From: Chinchilla lanigera
Lineage: Eukaryota > Chordata > Mammalia > Rodentia > Chinchillidae
DNA: 64,000 bases
Assembly (NCBI RefSeq): GCF_000276665.1
Contig: NW_004955416.1
Location: 5,862,294 to 5,926,293 of the forward strand
Direction of reading: 5' to 3'
The position numbers were made by a program, and so were the translations under genes. Under the pieces are notes generated by a model that ran no database searches, had not been told where the DNA came from, and saw nothing but the letters and a program-made list of their open reading frames with translations. How positions within the stretch are numbered: the stretch's first letter is position 1; every line of letters begins with the position of its first letter. Below, piece by piece: positions 46,916 through 60,021 of this stretch.

Positions 46916-48002
46916 TCAAGATTTATTTGCTTGCATAGGTCTGCACTTTAAATGTTTAACCTGCACCAACCATAGGTGGTCAGTCATAGAACACTAGAAT
47001 AAGGAGAATCTTTCCATGATGGAAGTGTGTGTTTGGTGAAGGCTATATCTATTATTATTTTGGCAGCATGCTAATTGGCATGGGATCAGCATCAAGTATT
47101 TAGGAAAAGATCAAGAGTTTATGTTCTATGTATATGAATATCATTAAACACGGCAAATTAATGGTATGGTCAGTGCCCTAAAATAGCTTTCCTACAAAAA
47201 AATAAACAAAATAAAAGTTAGAAAGGAAGAATTATATTGGAAATAGTTTTGTGGGCAAGGCACACTACCACAGGCCTTGAAGCATGGATGAAGTTTATGT
47301 GGCAAAGTCTCCCAGAAAGATGATAAAAATAAAGGTAAGGAAGCATATGGAATATGTAGGGGCAAGTGAGAGTTTAGGTTATTGCATAAAATGAACCATA
47401 TCAGGAAATAACAGAACTAAAGTGGGATGGATAGAATTCTTCCAGATAGTAAAAACCACAAAAGTCAAGCAAAAGTGTATGTCCACTTAATGAAACGAAA
47501 ACTTGAATTGTTCAAGGTTCTGAGGATAATGTTTAAGAATGCCTGGTATCAGTCAACTAGTAGAAGCCAAAAGATTCTGAGGCATTTGATGTCAGCATTG
47601 AGTTTTATTCATTTGTAGTGATCATTATGTGACTGACAACAGAGTGTCTGATATAACATATTCCTAATCAAGTTTTAAGTTATTCTCATGTATATAATTT
47701 TCCCATCATCTGAACAAGAGATAAAGAGGCTGTAGCAGTAATTTAGGCATAAAATGATGACACAACCTTATCAGTCCAGTGTAAATGGACAAACATGGCA
47801 AATATCAATACTATTTCAAAGGAAGAAACAACAGATTTCATGAACATATTGAAACTAGTGAATACTCACAAAATGATGTTTATTTTTGTCCTGAAAAAAT
47901 TATGGTAACCCTATAAGATTCAAGGCCAGCTAGGAAAAATATTGACATTACACTTCAGAGAGATGTGGAAAGTTTGGGTAACGGAAATACTGAATATTTT
48001 TT
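46916..48002. other. Unique DNA, nothing recognised
   Basis: No mobile element or gene signal that I can support. A 63-codon frame at 47427 is Lys/Ser-rich but matches nothing. Confidence 0.4.
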
Positions 48003-48093
48003 TCAGGGTGGCCTTGAACTGGTGGTGGTGAACCTCTTGCCTCAGCCTCTGGAGTGTTGGGATTACAGGCATGTGCCACCACACCCAAAACCT
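48003..48093 (-). mobile_element. 7SL SINE left-half fragment, antisense
   Basis: GGTGGCCTTGAACTGGTGG, TCTTGCCTCAGCCTCTGGAG and GGATTACAGGCATGTGCCACC are the antisense first half of a 7SL SINE. The right half is missing, so it is a truncated copy. Confidence 0.8.
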
Positions 48094-50640
48094 TGGAACT
48101 TATGGGACAACTGAGTCAGTTAGGAAATAGTCAGGAACCATCACAGGGATGGGGAACAGGGAGAATCCTAGGATCTCACATGCTAATCATTTAAAGCATG
48201 ATTTATATTTTCTTCTGGGGTAGTCAAGGACATAAAAACCATTTTTGTTTTGACCCATGGCTCTTCACTTGGGCCTATGGTTGCCCAACTGGTAAGTAAG
48301 AGCAGCACAAAGCTTGACTTCCCTTTCATTTCCTTTATTTCCATAAATCTTGGGTCAGTTCTCTTTTCAGCTCTGCACAAGGGGATGCCAGTCATCTAGG
48401 GAATGTCTAGAAGCTGGTCAGACAGGGTTGATCAAATCTGGATTCATTTATATGATCTCATCTCCCTTCAAAATTGAGTACACCAAGATAAGAGAACTTT
48501 AGGGACATTCAGATCCCTACAGAAGTCTCCAGCCATTATTTTAAATCTGTGATCATCCGGATTCCAGAAAATGCAGAGCCTCACATAATTGATATCACTA
48601 CTGAGAGAGGCAGTCCTTCTGGGGAGCCAAACTACTCCTCAGCCACAAAGATTCCAGAACTTTGACACCAAGACTGAGTAATGATCACCCAGACCCCAGA
48701 ACAGCAGTTAATCCTTGAAATCGAGCGTCCAACATTTAGGGATGGGCCTGTCTGAATCTGTGTCAGAATATGCACCCCACCTTCCAGCTACCTAAGCTAG
48801 AATTCTTCCCTGACTTCTCACTAATTTTCCAATTAAAGCTTTTTTTTTCTGTAAATGTGTGCATTAGTTTTAATATTTCCATTTTTACTGAAGTAAAGAT
48901 CCATGCTAGCTGTTGACACAACCAGACAAACACATTGTTAGGAGAAGCTGTAAATTAGGAATATAAATGAGAAGTCAAGACTGCAAATGCACGAGAATAG
49001 AGAGATAAGAAATAACACAGAGTTTTGGAGGAAATACTACCTTGATTTTTACATAGGTTTCTAAGAATGTAAAAGCATGCCTAAGATAAGAATTAAATCC
49101 AAGAAATACTGGGCGCAAAACAAATGTAACCAAAGCCCTCATTGGCAAATATCCCTGTTTATGTGGTTGCTCTACCACTACAAAGGTTTAATGGCTTATG
49201 TAGATTTGTGTCCCGCACGAGCTGGTGAGGTGATTGGGGGTGGAAAGGAAGTCTGTTGACAAAGGTCAGCTAGAGTTGCCTTCTGTGGGTTTCTGCAGAA
49301 TAGCTCTTTATGGAAAACAGGAAATTTAGTGGCCAAGCTCACAAATATATTATGGATTTTATTGTCCTTTTTATTACCATTAAAAAGAGACATACACCTT
49401 TCCTTTTCGTTTAGGACACATATATTGTATAGCCTTTATACCTGTACATATGAAAGATGCCTGGAGACCACATATTTTGTAGGACAACATATACACACAA
49501 AAGATGGGCTATAATTTTAAAGACAAAATCTAGGAATGTTTCATGTCACACACAGTCATGGTGATTGCTAATTTCCTTGGCCTCCTTAGTCACACGTCTG
49601 AAACAATTTTAGGCATTTTGGAATGTTCCCTAGGGGGTAGAAAATATTGATAGTTTTGTTTTCTTTAGAAAAATACATTTAACAGCTTCACAGATCTTTA
49701 TTTCCAGTATGCCATAGCGTGCTTCATCTGCCCTTTCACACAGAAGATATTGCAAATGCCTCTTACACAACTTTTGACTGTAGAGAAATGATTAAAATGG
49801 AAATTAGTCTCTGCTTTAGAAACTGATAGAGACTTTGTATGTGTAAGCCAGAGAAAACTTTCAGAAATGTTCGCAGATGCCCATAGCTAACAAGAAGCAA
49901 GAAAAAGAGGCTTGGCTTTCAAACACTCCTGAGAGAGACCCAGAGTAAGAAATACACTTTATATCATGACCCAGCCCTGTGCGCACATGTCTATGCATCA
50001 CATACAAGAACAACAACAGTAAAGTTTGGAAAGACAATACTTACTCATGCTACCTGGGAAATGCATTTTCCTGTTCTTCTTCTATTCTATCTGACCTTGC
50101 AAAAATAAAGATGGTTGTGACTTATTAAAATTATTTTATATCTAGAGATTAAATCTATTATGAAATCCTTTATAGGCCCATAGGAAAAATTTTTCTAGGC
50201 TTGGGAATAAGCTATAACCTTTTCCTTCTCGAAGCACTTTATAGAAAATTTGTATCATCTCATCCCAAATCAGCCATCAGCCTTACTCACAGGGCAAACA
50301 GATACCAGGCTGTGGGCAGTTTCACTCTCATACACATCTTCTCATTGTCAGTCCCTGTAGCCATTGCCACTTCAGTAACATGATAAACTATGGAGCAAGT
50401 GACTCTGCTTGCCTGTCCCACACAAGCCTTATACATGGGGTGGAAGAATGTTTCCAGAAAGGTGCAGTGCTGAATATTGGACTGTTTTTGTCAGTCTTTT
50501 AGGTAGCTCCAGTGACTCAATAGGCAGAAGAATCAAAAAAGGACTACACCAGTGGTGACCCCAGATTTTTCCAGTGGGGAAGTCCTAGGGACAGCTGTCT
50601 GGTTCTAAGTTGCCCAAGGAATTTGCTTCATCTACCTTTG
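48094..50640. other. Unlabelled DNA, possible old LTR-like tail near 48.8 kb
   Basis: No gene recognised. 48500-48860 is non-AT-rich and ends in CCAATTAAAGCTTTTTTTTTC, a polyadenylation-like site followed by a T run, so it may be an unlabelled LTR or transcript end. The rest shows short frames without domains. Confidence 0.3.
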
Positions 50641-50663
50641 TCTAACCAGAGTACTGTACATAT

Positions 50664-50790
50664 TATTTTTCCCCAAATTTAAGACATAGCTGGAAAATAA
50701 ATCCTACCATGATTTTTTCAGCATGCTTATAATGTAGGCTCTACCCCCAAAATAAGCTCCAGTTAAGAACTTTGCCCATATACAAGGTGG
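50664..50790. mobile_element. Possible DNA-transposon-like repeat fragment
   Basis: CCAAATTTAAGACATAGCTGG, then CTACCATGATTTTTTCAGCA and CTACCCCCAAAATAAGCTCC, recall a mammalian repeat with the phrase AAAATAAGACCTAGC. I cannot name it with certainty. Confidence 0.3.
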
Positions 50791-50879
50791 TTGAGATACT
50801 TATACTACTAATTTCTGTTAGGCATTGAAAAGAAAGGTTCATACTTACATTGTTTGATCAGTTTTTTCATTTCCATATC

Positions 50880-51040
50880 TTGTAATATGAGCACCTACTT
50901 TGCAGATAACAATATGCAATACATTAACCATTGTTACTTTCCTACTATCTTGTTTTGAAATTTTCTATCATTGTTTTTACTATTTTTTCTTGTTAAATAA
51001 AAAAATTTTAGAAATAAAAAATAAATAAATGAAATTTAAG
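50880..51040 (+). mobile_element. Second copy of the unassigned A-tailed element
   Basis: TTTGCAGATAACAATATGCA, then ACCATTGTTACTTTCCTACT, lines up with 8690-8740 over about 45 bp. Both run into T-rich then AAATAAA-rich tails. With the copy in L1 at 8661-8848 it defines a small family. Confidence 0.45.
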
Positions 51041-51295
51041 TTATTCATAATGCAACAAATTCATAATGAAGGTTGTCTAAACTACAATAGCATAGCTGTA
51101 TCTCTTTCAAGTGTAGTGAGATAGACTACAGTTAAGACAAAGTCTTATCAAGTGCAGTTGAGCAAGTTAAATATGATTCAGCATAAAATACCATTTAGAA
51201 TGATTTGTGCTGTCCCCAAAGTATGAAAATTTGAAATGGTGAACATTAGAGAAGTGAATTCAAATATAGAGATCAAAAAGTTGCTTGTATTTGGG

Positions 51296-51897
51296 TGTGG
51301 ACACCTGGGTGTGTCTCCTTGAAGGAGGAGCAATTGTCTCCATTTTGGCTGAGCCTGACCTTATTTCCATGTGCTGACATGTGCAGAGCTGGCTAGGACT
51401 CTTGCTTATCGCTTCAATGAGCTTTAAGCAATGCGTATCAGTCTGGCCTAGGTGCTGATGGTAGTCTTTGAAGACGAGTGCTTCCCTGGACCCCCATTGT
51501 TCCCATATGTGGGCTGGGATGAGGCTGGATGAAGAGCCAATGCTCCATGCTGTCCACTGGGATGAGCCTCAAGGTAGAGGCTATGACTTCCTGGAGCTTG
51601 AAAGATTACACATCAGAGCTGAAGCACCAACCTCAAAACATTAGATACTATCTCAATTGTGTTACGCAGATTACTCTTTCTGCATATCCTCCTCTCTACA
51701 TTTGCAGAGTTGATTTCAGGCCTCCTACCTAGCCCAGCTCACAGCACTCACGTATTTCCCACCATTGTCACAATCACTCATCTTCAAGCCACTCCCTTCT
51801 TCACAAATTAATAAAACTCAGGTTCAGTCCTGGGTCAAGGCCTTTGTTCCCATTAGCCATCATCATGGATGGACTTAGGACCCCTTGGTTCCCTACA
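51296..51897 (+). mobile_element. Possible retroviral solo LTR
   Basis: It starts TGTGGACACCTGGGTGTGTC, has TGTCTCCATTTTGGCTGAGC near the left, AATTAATAAAACTCAGGTTC (polyadenylation signal) at about 51807-51826, and ends near TTGGTTCCCTACA. Length about 600 bp and order fit an LTR with U3, R and U5. No internal viral region follows and the duplications are not clear. Confidence 0.4.
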
Positions 51898-52558
51898 ACT
51901 ATAAATATGCCTTAGTGTCTTTATTCTCACCATGGCTTGCACTGGAAGTGGTAAATTGGAATTAACTCACTAGAATTTCAATAATTTCTCCATGGGATTA
52001 TAAATGTAAACTTCCTGGGCCACAACAGGGACCAGGAAGGACTCTCTATATTTGGGTATTAGAGTGATAATTTTATCTCATGTGGTAACTCTAGCGGAGA
52101 AGCAACTGGTTTGGAAACTCCAAAGTTTGATGGTTCTCATTCTGTATCAGTTTACCACTCTCTCTTGGATATGCCCACATAATTTGGCTCAGTTAAACCA
52201 ATTGTCTACACCACCACATCTACTCAATACAAGACATTATTCTGGACACTGAAGGGGAAACACAGGTCAGTCTGTGACATCAAGCTATTTATTTAGTCAC
52301 AGTCCCCAAAGTTTGTTCCATGAAACACTATCCTGGAAGTTACTCCACACAAAAGAGTGTGATGTCTAAACTGGTTGAAGAAAACTCTTTATATCACACT
52401 TCTTCTTTTCAGAGACTGATGTTTTAATTAGAATAATGAAGACCCATGCACCTGCAGGACAGAAGAGCAATGATTAACTCAGAACTTCCTATATATCACC
52501 CCATTAGGAGCCTAGAGGCAATGACCTACAGAATGCACTAAAAAAGGTTACTTTTGAT

Positions 52559-52697
52559 CAGTACTATTCAGTAGAAATGTTGAGACTGTGCCACAAAATT
52601 CTTTTAATGTGGCCAGGACAACTGAGGAACATAATATTTAATTGTATTGACTTTAACTAAGTTAGTGTGGTTAGTGGTTACCATATTGGGTTACGTA
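52559..52697. mobile_element. MER3-like hAT DNA transposon (non-autonomous)
   Basis: CAGTACTATTCAGTAGAAAT at one end, GGACAACTGAGGAACATAAT in the middle, and GTGGTTAGTGGTTACCATAT at the other follow MER3 order, where the ends are inverted. Codes for nothing; ancient in placental mammals. Confidence 0.7.
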
Positions 52698-53259
52698 TCT
52701 CTAGATTACTAACTATAAATCTTTTAAAAAAATCTTTTAATAAAAATTCAAATTTTCTAATACTTTGCACACAGGGAAAAAATGAGACACTTTAGGAGGT
52801 TCTGAAAGAGTTTGAAAAAATTCAACAAATATGATCTTTGAAAGTTCTATCCTCTAAAAGTGCTTAGGACCATTTTAAATTTTAAAAGGACCGTTTTAAA
52901 ATCTCCATATTGGCTCTATCTCAGTATAAGTACACCACACTTCTATCTCTTGCACCACAATCATTTCTATTGCTCTAGTACACTTTCTGTCCTGTTCTAG
53001 GCCATCAGGATGTGATGTGTGACTGGGCTACATTCAGAGATGTGACCATCTGGTGAATCCCTGGGACTTAGCGTCTTACCTAGCCAGGCATAAGACACTA
53101 TTAAACAACAACAATCTAATCTTCCTTCAAAGGTTTTATTTTGTTTTTATATTTATTTGGTCTTAGAAAATATTTCTCCCTTATTTTTATAGAAGGAACA
53201 ACCTTAATCCAATTAAATATTTCTAGGTTCAATAAATTTGAAAATGATCCTGAGAAGGT

Positions 53260-53274
53260 AAAAAAAAAAAAAAA
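53260..53274. repeat. A15 tract
   Basis: An uninterrupted A run, separated from the pyrimidine tract by GG. Confidence 0.95.
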
Positions 53275-53276
53275 GG

Positions 53277-53309
53277 CTTCTTTTCTTTTTCTTTCTTTCT
53301 TTCTTTCTC

Positions 53310-53369
<60 letters not shown>

Positions 53370-53381
53370 TCCTTTCTTCTT
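53277..53381. repeat. (TTTC)n pyrimidine tract, 105 nt without a purine
   Basis: TTTC/CTTT units from 53277 to 53381, strictly pyrimidine. The apparent 98-codon Phe/Leu/Ser-rich frame is a translation of this microsatellite. Confidence 0.97.
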
Positions 53382-54630
53382 GCTATGTTTGGCTTTTGGT
53401 GTCCTCAGAAGACTTTAGAACATCTCTTAATATTTAGACATTGGCTTATTTTCAACAGACATCTAAAGCTCTAGACACCTACCTCCCCAGGCTGCTTACA
53501 TTTGTAGGCCTGGCTTTGCTTCCTGCTCATGGAGCTTTTCTGTCTCCTGCAGATAGAAGGCCTGGGGAGGAGCACCATGCCCAGAAAGAGACCAGAGTCT
53601 CCAATGCTCACGTGGCAAAAGAGCGGGGGATTATTATGAGCAAATTATCTTGAATAACTTTGTGAGAAGAGCATCAGCTTTTATACATTCAATAAATGAA
53701 TAAAAATTATTATCAATAGAAAGTGATAAGAACATACATCTTCCAATGAAGAAACCCTCAAAAAACTTGCCCATTTATTAGGCATGACTGTTTTATTTAC
53801 TTTGTGGTTTATGTAAACAAGGTCAATTTAACTTTAGAAATAACATTAACTCTTGCCAGGTAGAGTCACAATTTATGCAAAATAACCATAAGTAAAAATC
53901 TTGGTTTGTCTTCCTGAGGCTTAGCTGGCTGGACCCTGATACATCCTAGGGCAAGCAGGATTGACTGCTTTGTAGACAAATGTATAGATCCTCTGGTCTT
54001 ATTATAAGATGGATCCAAGCATGAATTCAATCAGATAGTATTGCTGATTGCAACAAACCAAATTCCATTTTCCTCCTAAGTCAGAATGTGTGTGATTCCA
54101 TAAATTACCTTGCAGCGGTAACAAACAATGGGAAAGTTCAGTTTAGCTTGAGATTCTAAGTCTGATAAGCTTAACAGAAATAAAATCAGGTCTCAGTCTT
54201 TAACTGCCAATGTAAGGCTGGTGGTGGAAGGTATGGTGGTATGTATTACATACTCTGTGATAAATGTTCAGTTCTATTTATATAAGTCCTAGCCTAGACC
54301 TTGAGAAAAGGTAAACATAAATTTCATGAGACAACAGTTAATAACATCATTAGCATTTTCCCGAACCCCTGTCCACCTTTTATGATAGCTACTACATATG
54401 AACACCATTTGAGTAACTGGTTTCTTATTCTTCTATGAACTTAAGAAACTGTTCCACATCAACTGCATAGAACAAATGGTGGATAATTTATTGAATATTC
54501 CTAACTGTGAAATCCAGAGACTGGTTTGGGAGTGATACTAGTCTTAATGCATTAAAGGTTTTGTCTAAATCTCAGAACAGTCTGTTAAAAGTGTACTACT
54601 GTGAGGTCATGTCAAGCTGTTGTATTGCTT
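53382..54630. other. Unique DNA, nothing recognised
   Basis: No gene or mobile-element pattern seen. The 70-codon frame at 53441 has no recognised domain. Confidence 0.4.
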
Positions 54631-54987
54631 TGTGCTTTGGCCTGAATTTCTGTGTCTCTCCCAAACTCCTGTGTTGAAGTCTTATCCTTCAAGGTGACTG
54701 TATTAAGAGGTAAGACATTTGGGAAATTATTAGATCATGAGAGTTAAACCTTTATGAATGGAATTAGTTCCCTTACAAAAAAGTCATATTTGCCCCTACT
54801 ACCATGCTGGAACTTGGCCAGAGGGCATCACCTATGAACAAGGGATTCAAGCTTTCGTCAGGTAACAAATCTGTCAGTATTTGCTCTTGGGTTTCCCAGC
54901 CTCCAGAACTGTGAGAAATATTTTTTTTTTTTGCTCATAATCTACCCAATTTATGGTGTTCTGTTATACAACAGAACAGACTGACAA
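54631..54987 (+). mobile_element. MLT1-like MaLR solo LTR, sense
   Basis: AACTCCTGTGTTGAAGTCTT, CCAGAGGGCATCACCTATGA, CCAGCCTCCAGAACTGTGAG, then a T run and GTGTTCTGTTATACAACAGA give the MLT1 order end to end. The polyadenylation region is broken by T expansion. Confidence 0.85.
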
Positions 54988-57900
54988 CTTAAATCTAGTT
55001 TTTTAGAGCATTTTGGTTATAAGGGCTAATAATTTAATGTCTACTTCTTACTGTTTGACATATTCATCACTCACGACTTATTCAACTCTTTAGTTAGGAG
55101 GCAATTCCAGTAATGCAAAAGACTATGGTTCCCAGATCTGACCTGGTGGCAATGGAGATGGAGGTGCTTTGGTTTGTTAACATACCCAGGGGCCAAATTT
55201 GCAGTGTTGTTGATGATTTCTGTAAAGTGTGGAGAAAAAGCTGATTTTAAGCTAACTTGTAGGTTTCTGACTTGAGCAGCTGATCAATGAACTAGAAACA
55301 GTGCTTTCTGGAATAGAAGCAGGTTTGGGGCTAATGTTAAGGAGTCTCCTTTTGCATATACATTCCGTGGATGATCTTTGAGATGTTTGTATTGGGATGC
55401 CCAATGGACCAGTGTATTCCCACCACTTTGATTAACCAAAACACAGAACAAGGAGTGTTTGGCATCAGAATCTCACACTTCAGCACAAATGAAAACAATT
55501 TTCATGAAATAATGATTATTGTACCTCATAATTTCCCAGCCTTTTGCTGAAGAACTCCCTAAGGTAAGACATATAACATCATCAAAGCCTGTCAGCCCTC
55601 CTTCTGGTATGATGCCCAGTATGAATTACAGATTTTCTTTCTTTCAGAGACAGAAAAGTCATTTGAGGACTTATTTGAATGGCTGCGAAGGCTTGGGTTT
55701 CAGCGTCAGGAGGTACAGACTAACGGAGTGATTCTGTTTCAGGTTCAATATCAATCTAATTATCAACTATATCAAGGCACATAATTGCTTCATACTTGAG
55801 TTACTGCCAGTGATCAGTAATAACCTACAAGCTCTCTGACCTTTCTGTCAAATATATGCTATGGTTTCTAAATTAAAACCTGCCAACCTAAGAAACATAG
55901 GTAAAGGAGACATAATAAGTTCTCAATGGAAAGATAGTTTGCTTCAGGATCCAGCATCTTAGCCAGCTGAGCAGGCTACATATGTTAAAAGCTCTCTCTC
56001 TCCTTCCTTTGGTTAAAAACTGAATGTTTATAAACTACTCTGAGCTTTACAGAGAACTATACTGATTGTAAAATAAATTTTGTTATAAATCATGAGCTTC
56101 ATATTTCTTAACAGTGAGAGAAGAAAATTAATTGGGTTTTCTATTGAAAGTAAACTCAGATCATCTCCTAGTTTCTTCTTTTCTAATTATCTCAAAATAG
56201 TCATCCTCCTTTTTATAGAATACTATGTCAGACAAAGGGTGTCAGGACTCAGCTTTTCCTGGAAATCAAATTGTTCTGTTCCAGGACTGGAGAACAAAAG
56301 GTATTATAGGGCCAAAATGCTTCCATCTGCTGTTCAAGCTCAGGAATACACTAATTGTCCTAAACTGAGTTCTGCAGGGTACAAACCAACTCATGCTTGA
56401 GCAGAGATTGGCCATGAAGCTCAGATGCTCAAAAGAGTGATTCTTGTTGAAGGCAAATGTGAATCCCAATCAACAAGCAGGCTATTGAGAGAGATCAGAG
56501 GTGGAGCAGTGGGTAAATGTAGAATCCAGATTTCCCCAGGTGTTGTTTGTGGATTCTCTATGTGCCTTTGCCAACCTTAAAACAGGTAATAGGTTGTGAT
56601 TATGTTGAAATATTCAGGCAAAGGGTGCCCTGCCTCTTGCATTACCTGACTTAGTTGGCTATGGAACTGAGTTGCAAATCAGTAAACGGAATTGCTTAGG
56701 AGGTCAACTGTCTCTGTTTTCAGTGCCTCCTACCTGTATCACTAGCTCCCTCATGGTCACTCATTCCTGTGGGTGAAACTACTGCTGGGATGTTCCCCTT
56801 TCCATCAGTCACAGGGAATTGATTTGCCATGGTGATCGGTTGCCAGGTGGGACAGTAGAATTTGTCCCATTCCTCTGATGACTTTAAGATATGAAATACC
56901 AGCCCACTTGGCTCAGGGGAAGGTGTTGTAAGTGACAGGCACTGTGGCCAAGTTTCCCCAGCACCCTTTGCTCCCGTTGACAGCCACCCTCCTGGGTTGT
57001 GATCTGGCTGGATTAATTCACAGCTGCCCATTATCCCATTATCAGGGCAACATCTACATAGTTTGCATTCCTTCTAACCTGTGGCCTCAGTTCATTTAAT
57101 AGGTTTCTGATGGGGACTGATATAAGTGAAGAGGAATGCTCAAATCATGCTGGCTTTGGCAAGTGGGAACTGAAATAGATTTTCAGTTTAGTAGGGAGAC
57201 ATTTGCCCACTGATGTGAAATTTATATTAATATGATTGTGGAAATGGAAGGAAAATGATTCCAGAAAAATATTCCAGCAAAGGGGACCCCAAAGAATGAA
57301 TCCCCATGTACTTGACTAATTTAGCCAAAAGATGAGAGGAAAATAAAAGGAAAGCAAAAAAAATAAGCTTGATTGGAATAAACTTCTCCAAACCATTTTT
57401 TCTCTTTTAGACAAATATTCTGTACCTGTAGACTCACTCTTATACTTAGTTGAACAATTTATTTGCATTTCACTAACTCAAGCAAGAGGTATTAAGCATT
57501 TTTAGAAGGCTCTCCTTTCAAGAACCAGTGTTCTTAAAGGATATCCTCTTAACGTAAGATGCATGACTTCAGAGATTTTTCTCTAGAATCAAAGAAAAGA
57601 GGGTCTCTGAAAGAACTATATGCAAAGGAACAAAGTTCAGGCAGAAGTCATATCAGTCTAGCAAATGTAGCTCTTGGGGCAGGGACTGACTTTCTTCAAA
57701 ATACCACATGGACTAGAGGGTCCTTTTCTATTCAGGGCTTGCACCAGGATCACAGGGCAGTAAGACAAAAAAGAAACTCTGAGCATATATGAGATTCACT
57801 AAGAATCTTGAATGGGAAACCGAATTTCACACCAACCCAAAATGTGTGCCTATAGCACCATGCTGACAGCTGAGACATTCAATACTTCATCTTTTACAGA

Positions 57901-59256
57901 GCACATAACTATGGAAAGGCTTAAGTTTCCACGCCTTAAATATGTTTCCAATTTAAAAACTCACTTGAAATACACTGATCATTGTAATTATTTTTCATTT
58001 TGGGGAAAGTCTAATCTATGTGACTAAGAAAATGATAGTGTCCTTTCAGTGCCTTTGAAAAATAAGGTAGTAAGAGCACGGGAGTTGGTCAGTTTTTTCT
58101 GGGCTTTGTGAGTAGGTTAAAGTTGGGAAGCCTACCACTACCAAGCCTAGGCAAAGCCCCAGGAAGTGAGAAGAAAACCCTCAAGACTGAGCACCTGAGT
58201 ACCTTCCCTGCTGCTTCACCGAGCACTGAAGACAGTAGACTGGTTTGAGTCTGTCACCTGGATGAGGGAAAGTTCTTACCACAAAGGGAAGGACACCATC
58301 CTCAGACATTACTTTGTTTTTACCCCTTGAGAATCACCTTCCCATTCTTTTCCTGTCCCTGCCTGCCTGAGACCTTTCTGCGTGCTATGTGAAGTGCTCT
58401 TCTTCGTCGTGTTCTTCTCTGGTTCATTCCTTTCATCTTGTTAGTGCCATGAAAACTTTCTGGTTTCTCATCTGTTGAGAGAAATCATCTTCAGCTTTGT
58501 AGAGCACCGTGAAACCAGCAGGAGCTTCTGGATAACTGATGAGCCAGACCCTCTCATGCATTTGGTTTTGGGGAAGCTGAACTGACTGCATACTGCACCC
58601 TGTCTCTGAGGTAGTGTTAGACACATGACAGGTGGCTAGGGGAGAATGGGGGGGTTGAGAGTACCTTAGGGTAGGTTTGGAGCTCCTTACTTATGTATTA
58701 AAGAGCTCACTTTAGAGGGAACTTCTTTATGATAGAGAAGCAGGGAAATTGTTCAACCTGGTTTTACATGCTTTTTTACCACTCCATGGGACTTTTGTGT
58801 GTACTGAAAATATTAAAGCACGTAAAACAGTTAGAGCAGCATCCCAAGCAGGCTAAGAGCTCTTCCATGCTGCTATTTATTTCTTGCTGCCTGTGCACTT
58901 TAGCCTTCTATTTTGGCTCCCAATGTTACTCCAAATCCTTCCTTTCTAGCTTCTGTATGCTATTCCTGCTGAGCATTTGTCTTTCTTCACATCTCCATAT
59001 GTATACAATGATGCACAGGGATAGAAAGGGTGTGTCTCCCTTGACACAGGCTCCAGCAGGTTCCCACCTCTTTACTCTGCCCTACCCCACCTGGGTGCAC
59101 AGTTCTCTCCCAGATTAGAGCAAAACAAGCCAGCACTTTTTCCAGGGGAAGCTCAGGGTTGGCTTCACTGTCCTCTACACTGGCCTCTCTCATTTGTCCC
59201 TTATTCCCAAAAGACTATTCATTTATGTGTGGGCTAGGGAGTTATCTTTGGGAAAA
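54988..59256. other. Unique DNA, nothing recognised
   Basis: Several short frames (up to 129 codons at 58729) have no recognised domain or codon signal. 56700-57060 is GC-richer with a 103-codon minus-strand frame that I could not match. Possible unique regulatory DNA or unrecognised old repeats. Confidence 0.35.
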
Positions 59257-59676
59257 TGTGTATCACTATGTTTGCAAAATACATGAAAAAATTAACTTAA
59301 AGGAGGGAAGATTCATTTTGGCTCACAGTTTCAATCCATGGTCACTTAGCTCCATTGGTATCCGGCCTATGGTGTGGCAAGGAGGGAATCAGGGAGCAAA
59401 GCTACTCACCTCAAGGCAGTCAGGAAGAAGAGAGGGAGAGGCAAATAATATACCCTTCCTTCATGGCCATGCTTCCCGTGGCCTACTTCCTCCAATGCGG
59501 TTCACCTCCTCTTCATTAAGCTGTGTATTCATCAATGGATTCACCCACTATGAGGTCAAAGCCCTAATGATACAGTCTCTTCCAAAAGCCCTACCTCTGA
59601 ATATTTTGCTGCACTGGAGACCAAGCCTTCAACATATGAACTTTTGGGGGGCACATTTCAGATCTAAAACATAGCA
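59257..59676 (-). mobile_element. MaLR-type solo LTR, antisense
   Basis: GGAGGGAAGATTCATTTTGG, CTCACAGTTTCAATCCATGG, TACTCACCTCAAGGCAGTCA, GTATTCATCAATGGATTCACC and GGCACATTTCAGATCTAAAA, ending in CATAGCA. It resembles the LTR at 35571-35934. A 171-codon frame starting upstream runs through this LTR and is not a gene. Confidence 0.75.
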
Positions 59677-59814
59677 CAAAATTTACTAAATATTGGAAAG
59701 CCCAGACATAAAGCTTGTTGGAGGAAGAAAAGAAAACCTGCTTCTCTTTCTTTTTAGTCTACTATGGTAGTGAAGGAAATTGTAAATTAGTGCAAGAATA
59801 AATTGTTCTGCATG

Positions 59815-59915
59815 TCATGTTTATTATGTCTCTCCCATTAGATGGTAAGCTCCACAAAGGCAATGAACACAACTATATATTTTTGTACCAGTAAAAGTGA
59901 ATAAATACAGAAAAA
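59815..59915 (+). mobile_element. L2 LINE 3' fragment, sense
   Basis: TCTCCCATTAGATGGTAAGC, then TCCACAAAGGCAATGAACAC and GTGAATAAATACAG, match the L2 3' end (CTAGACTGTAAGCTCC...GAGGGCAGGGA...AATAAAT). Confidence 0.6.
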
Positions 59916-60021
59916 TATGAGTACTCATTTTGCTGCTTAGCTATGAAAATTTATTGCTTTTATTTGCTCGTTCTCTCCCTTGGAACATATACACTGGTAA
60001 TGATTTATTAGTAAATATTTA

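Noticed and set aside
53141..53437. 98-codon Phe/Leu/Ser-rich, membrane-like frame
   Set aside because: It is a translation of the (TTTC)n tract.
56720..57031. 103-codon minus-strand frame in a GC-richer patch
   Set aside because: No motif, splice signal or recognised homologue; left as unlabelled unique DNA.
58433..58624. 63-codon minus-strand frame that looked like a processed pseudogene piece
   Set aside because: I could not match it to any protein and there is no A tail or duplication.
59159..59674. Longest open frame, 171 codons
   Set aside because: Most of it runs through an antisense MaLR LTR (59257-59676), and the start lies in unrelated upstream DNA. No domain or codon pattern supports a gene.
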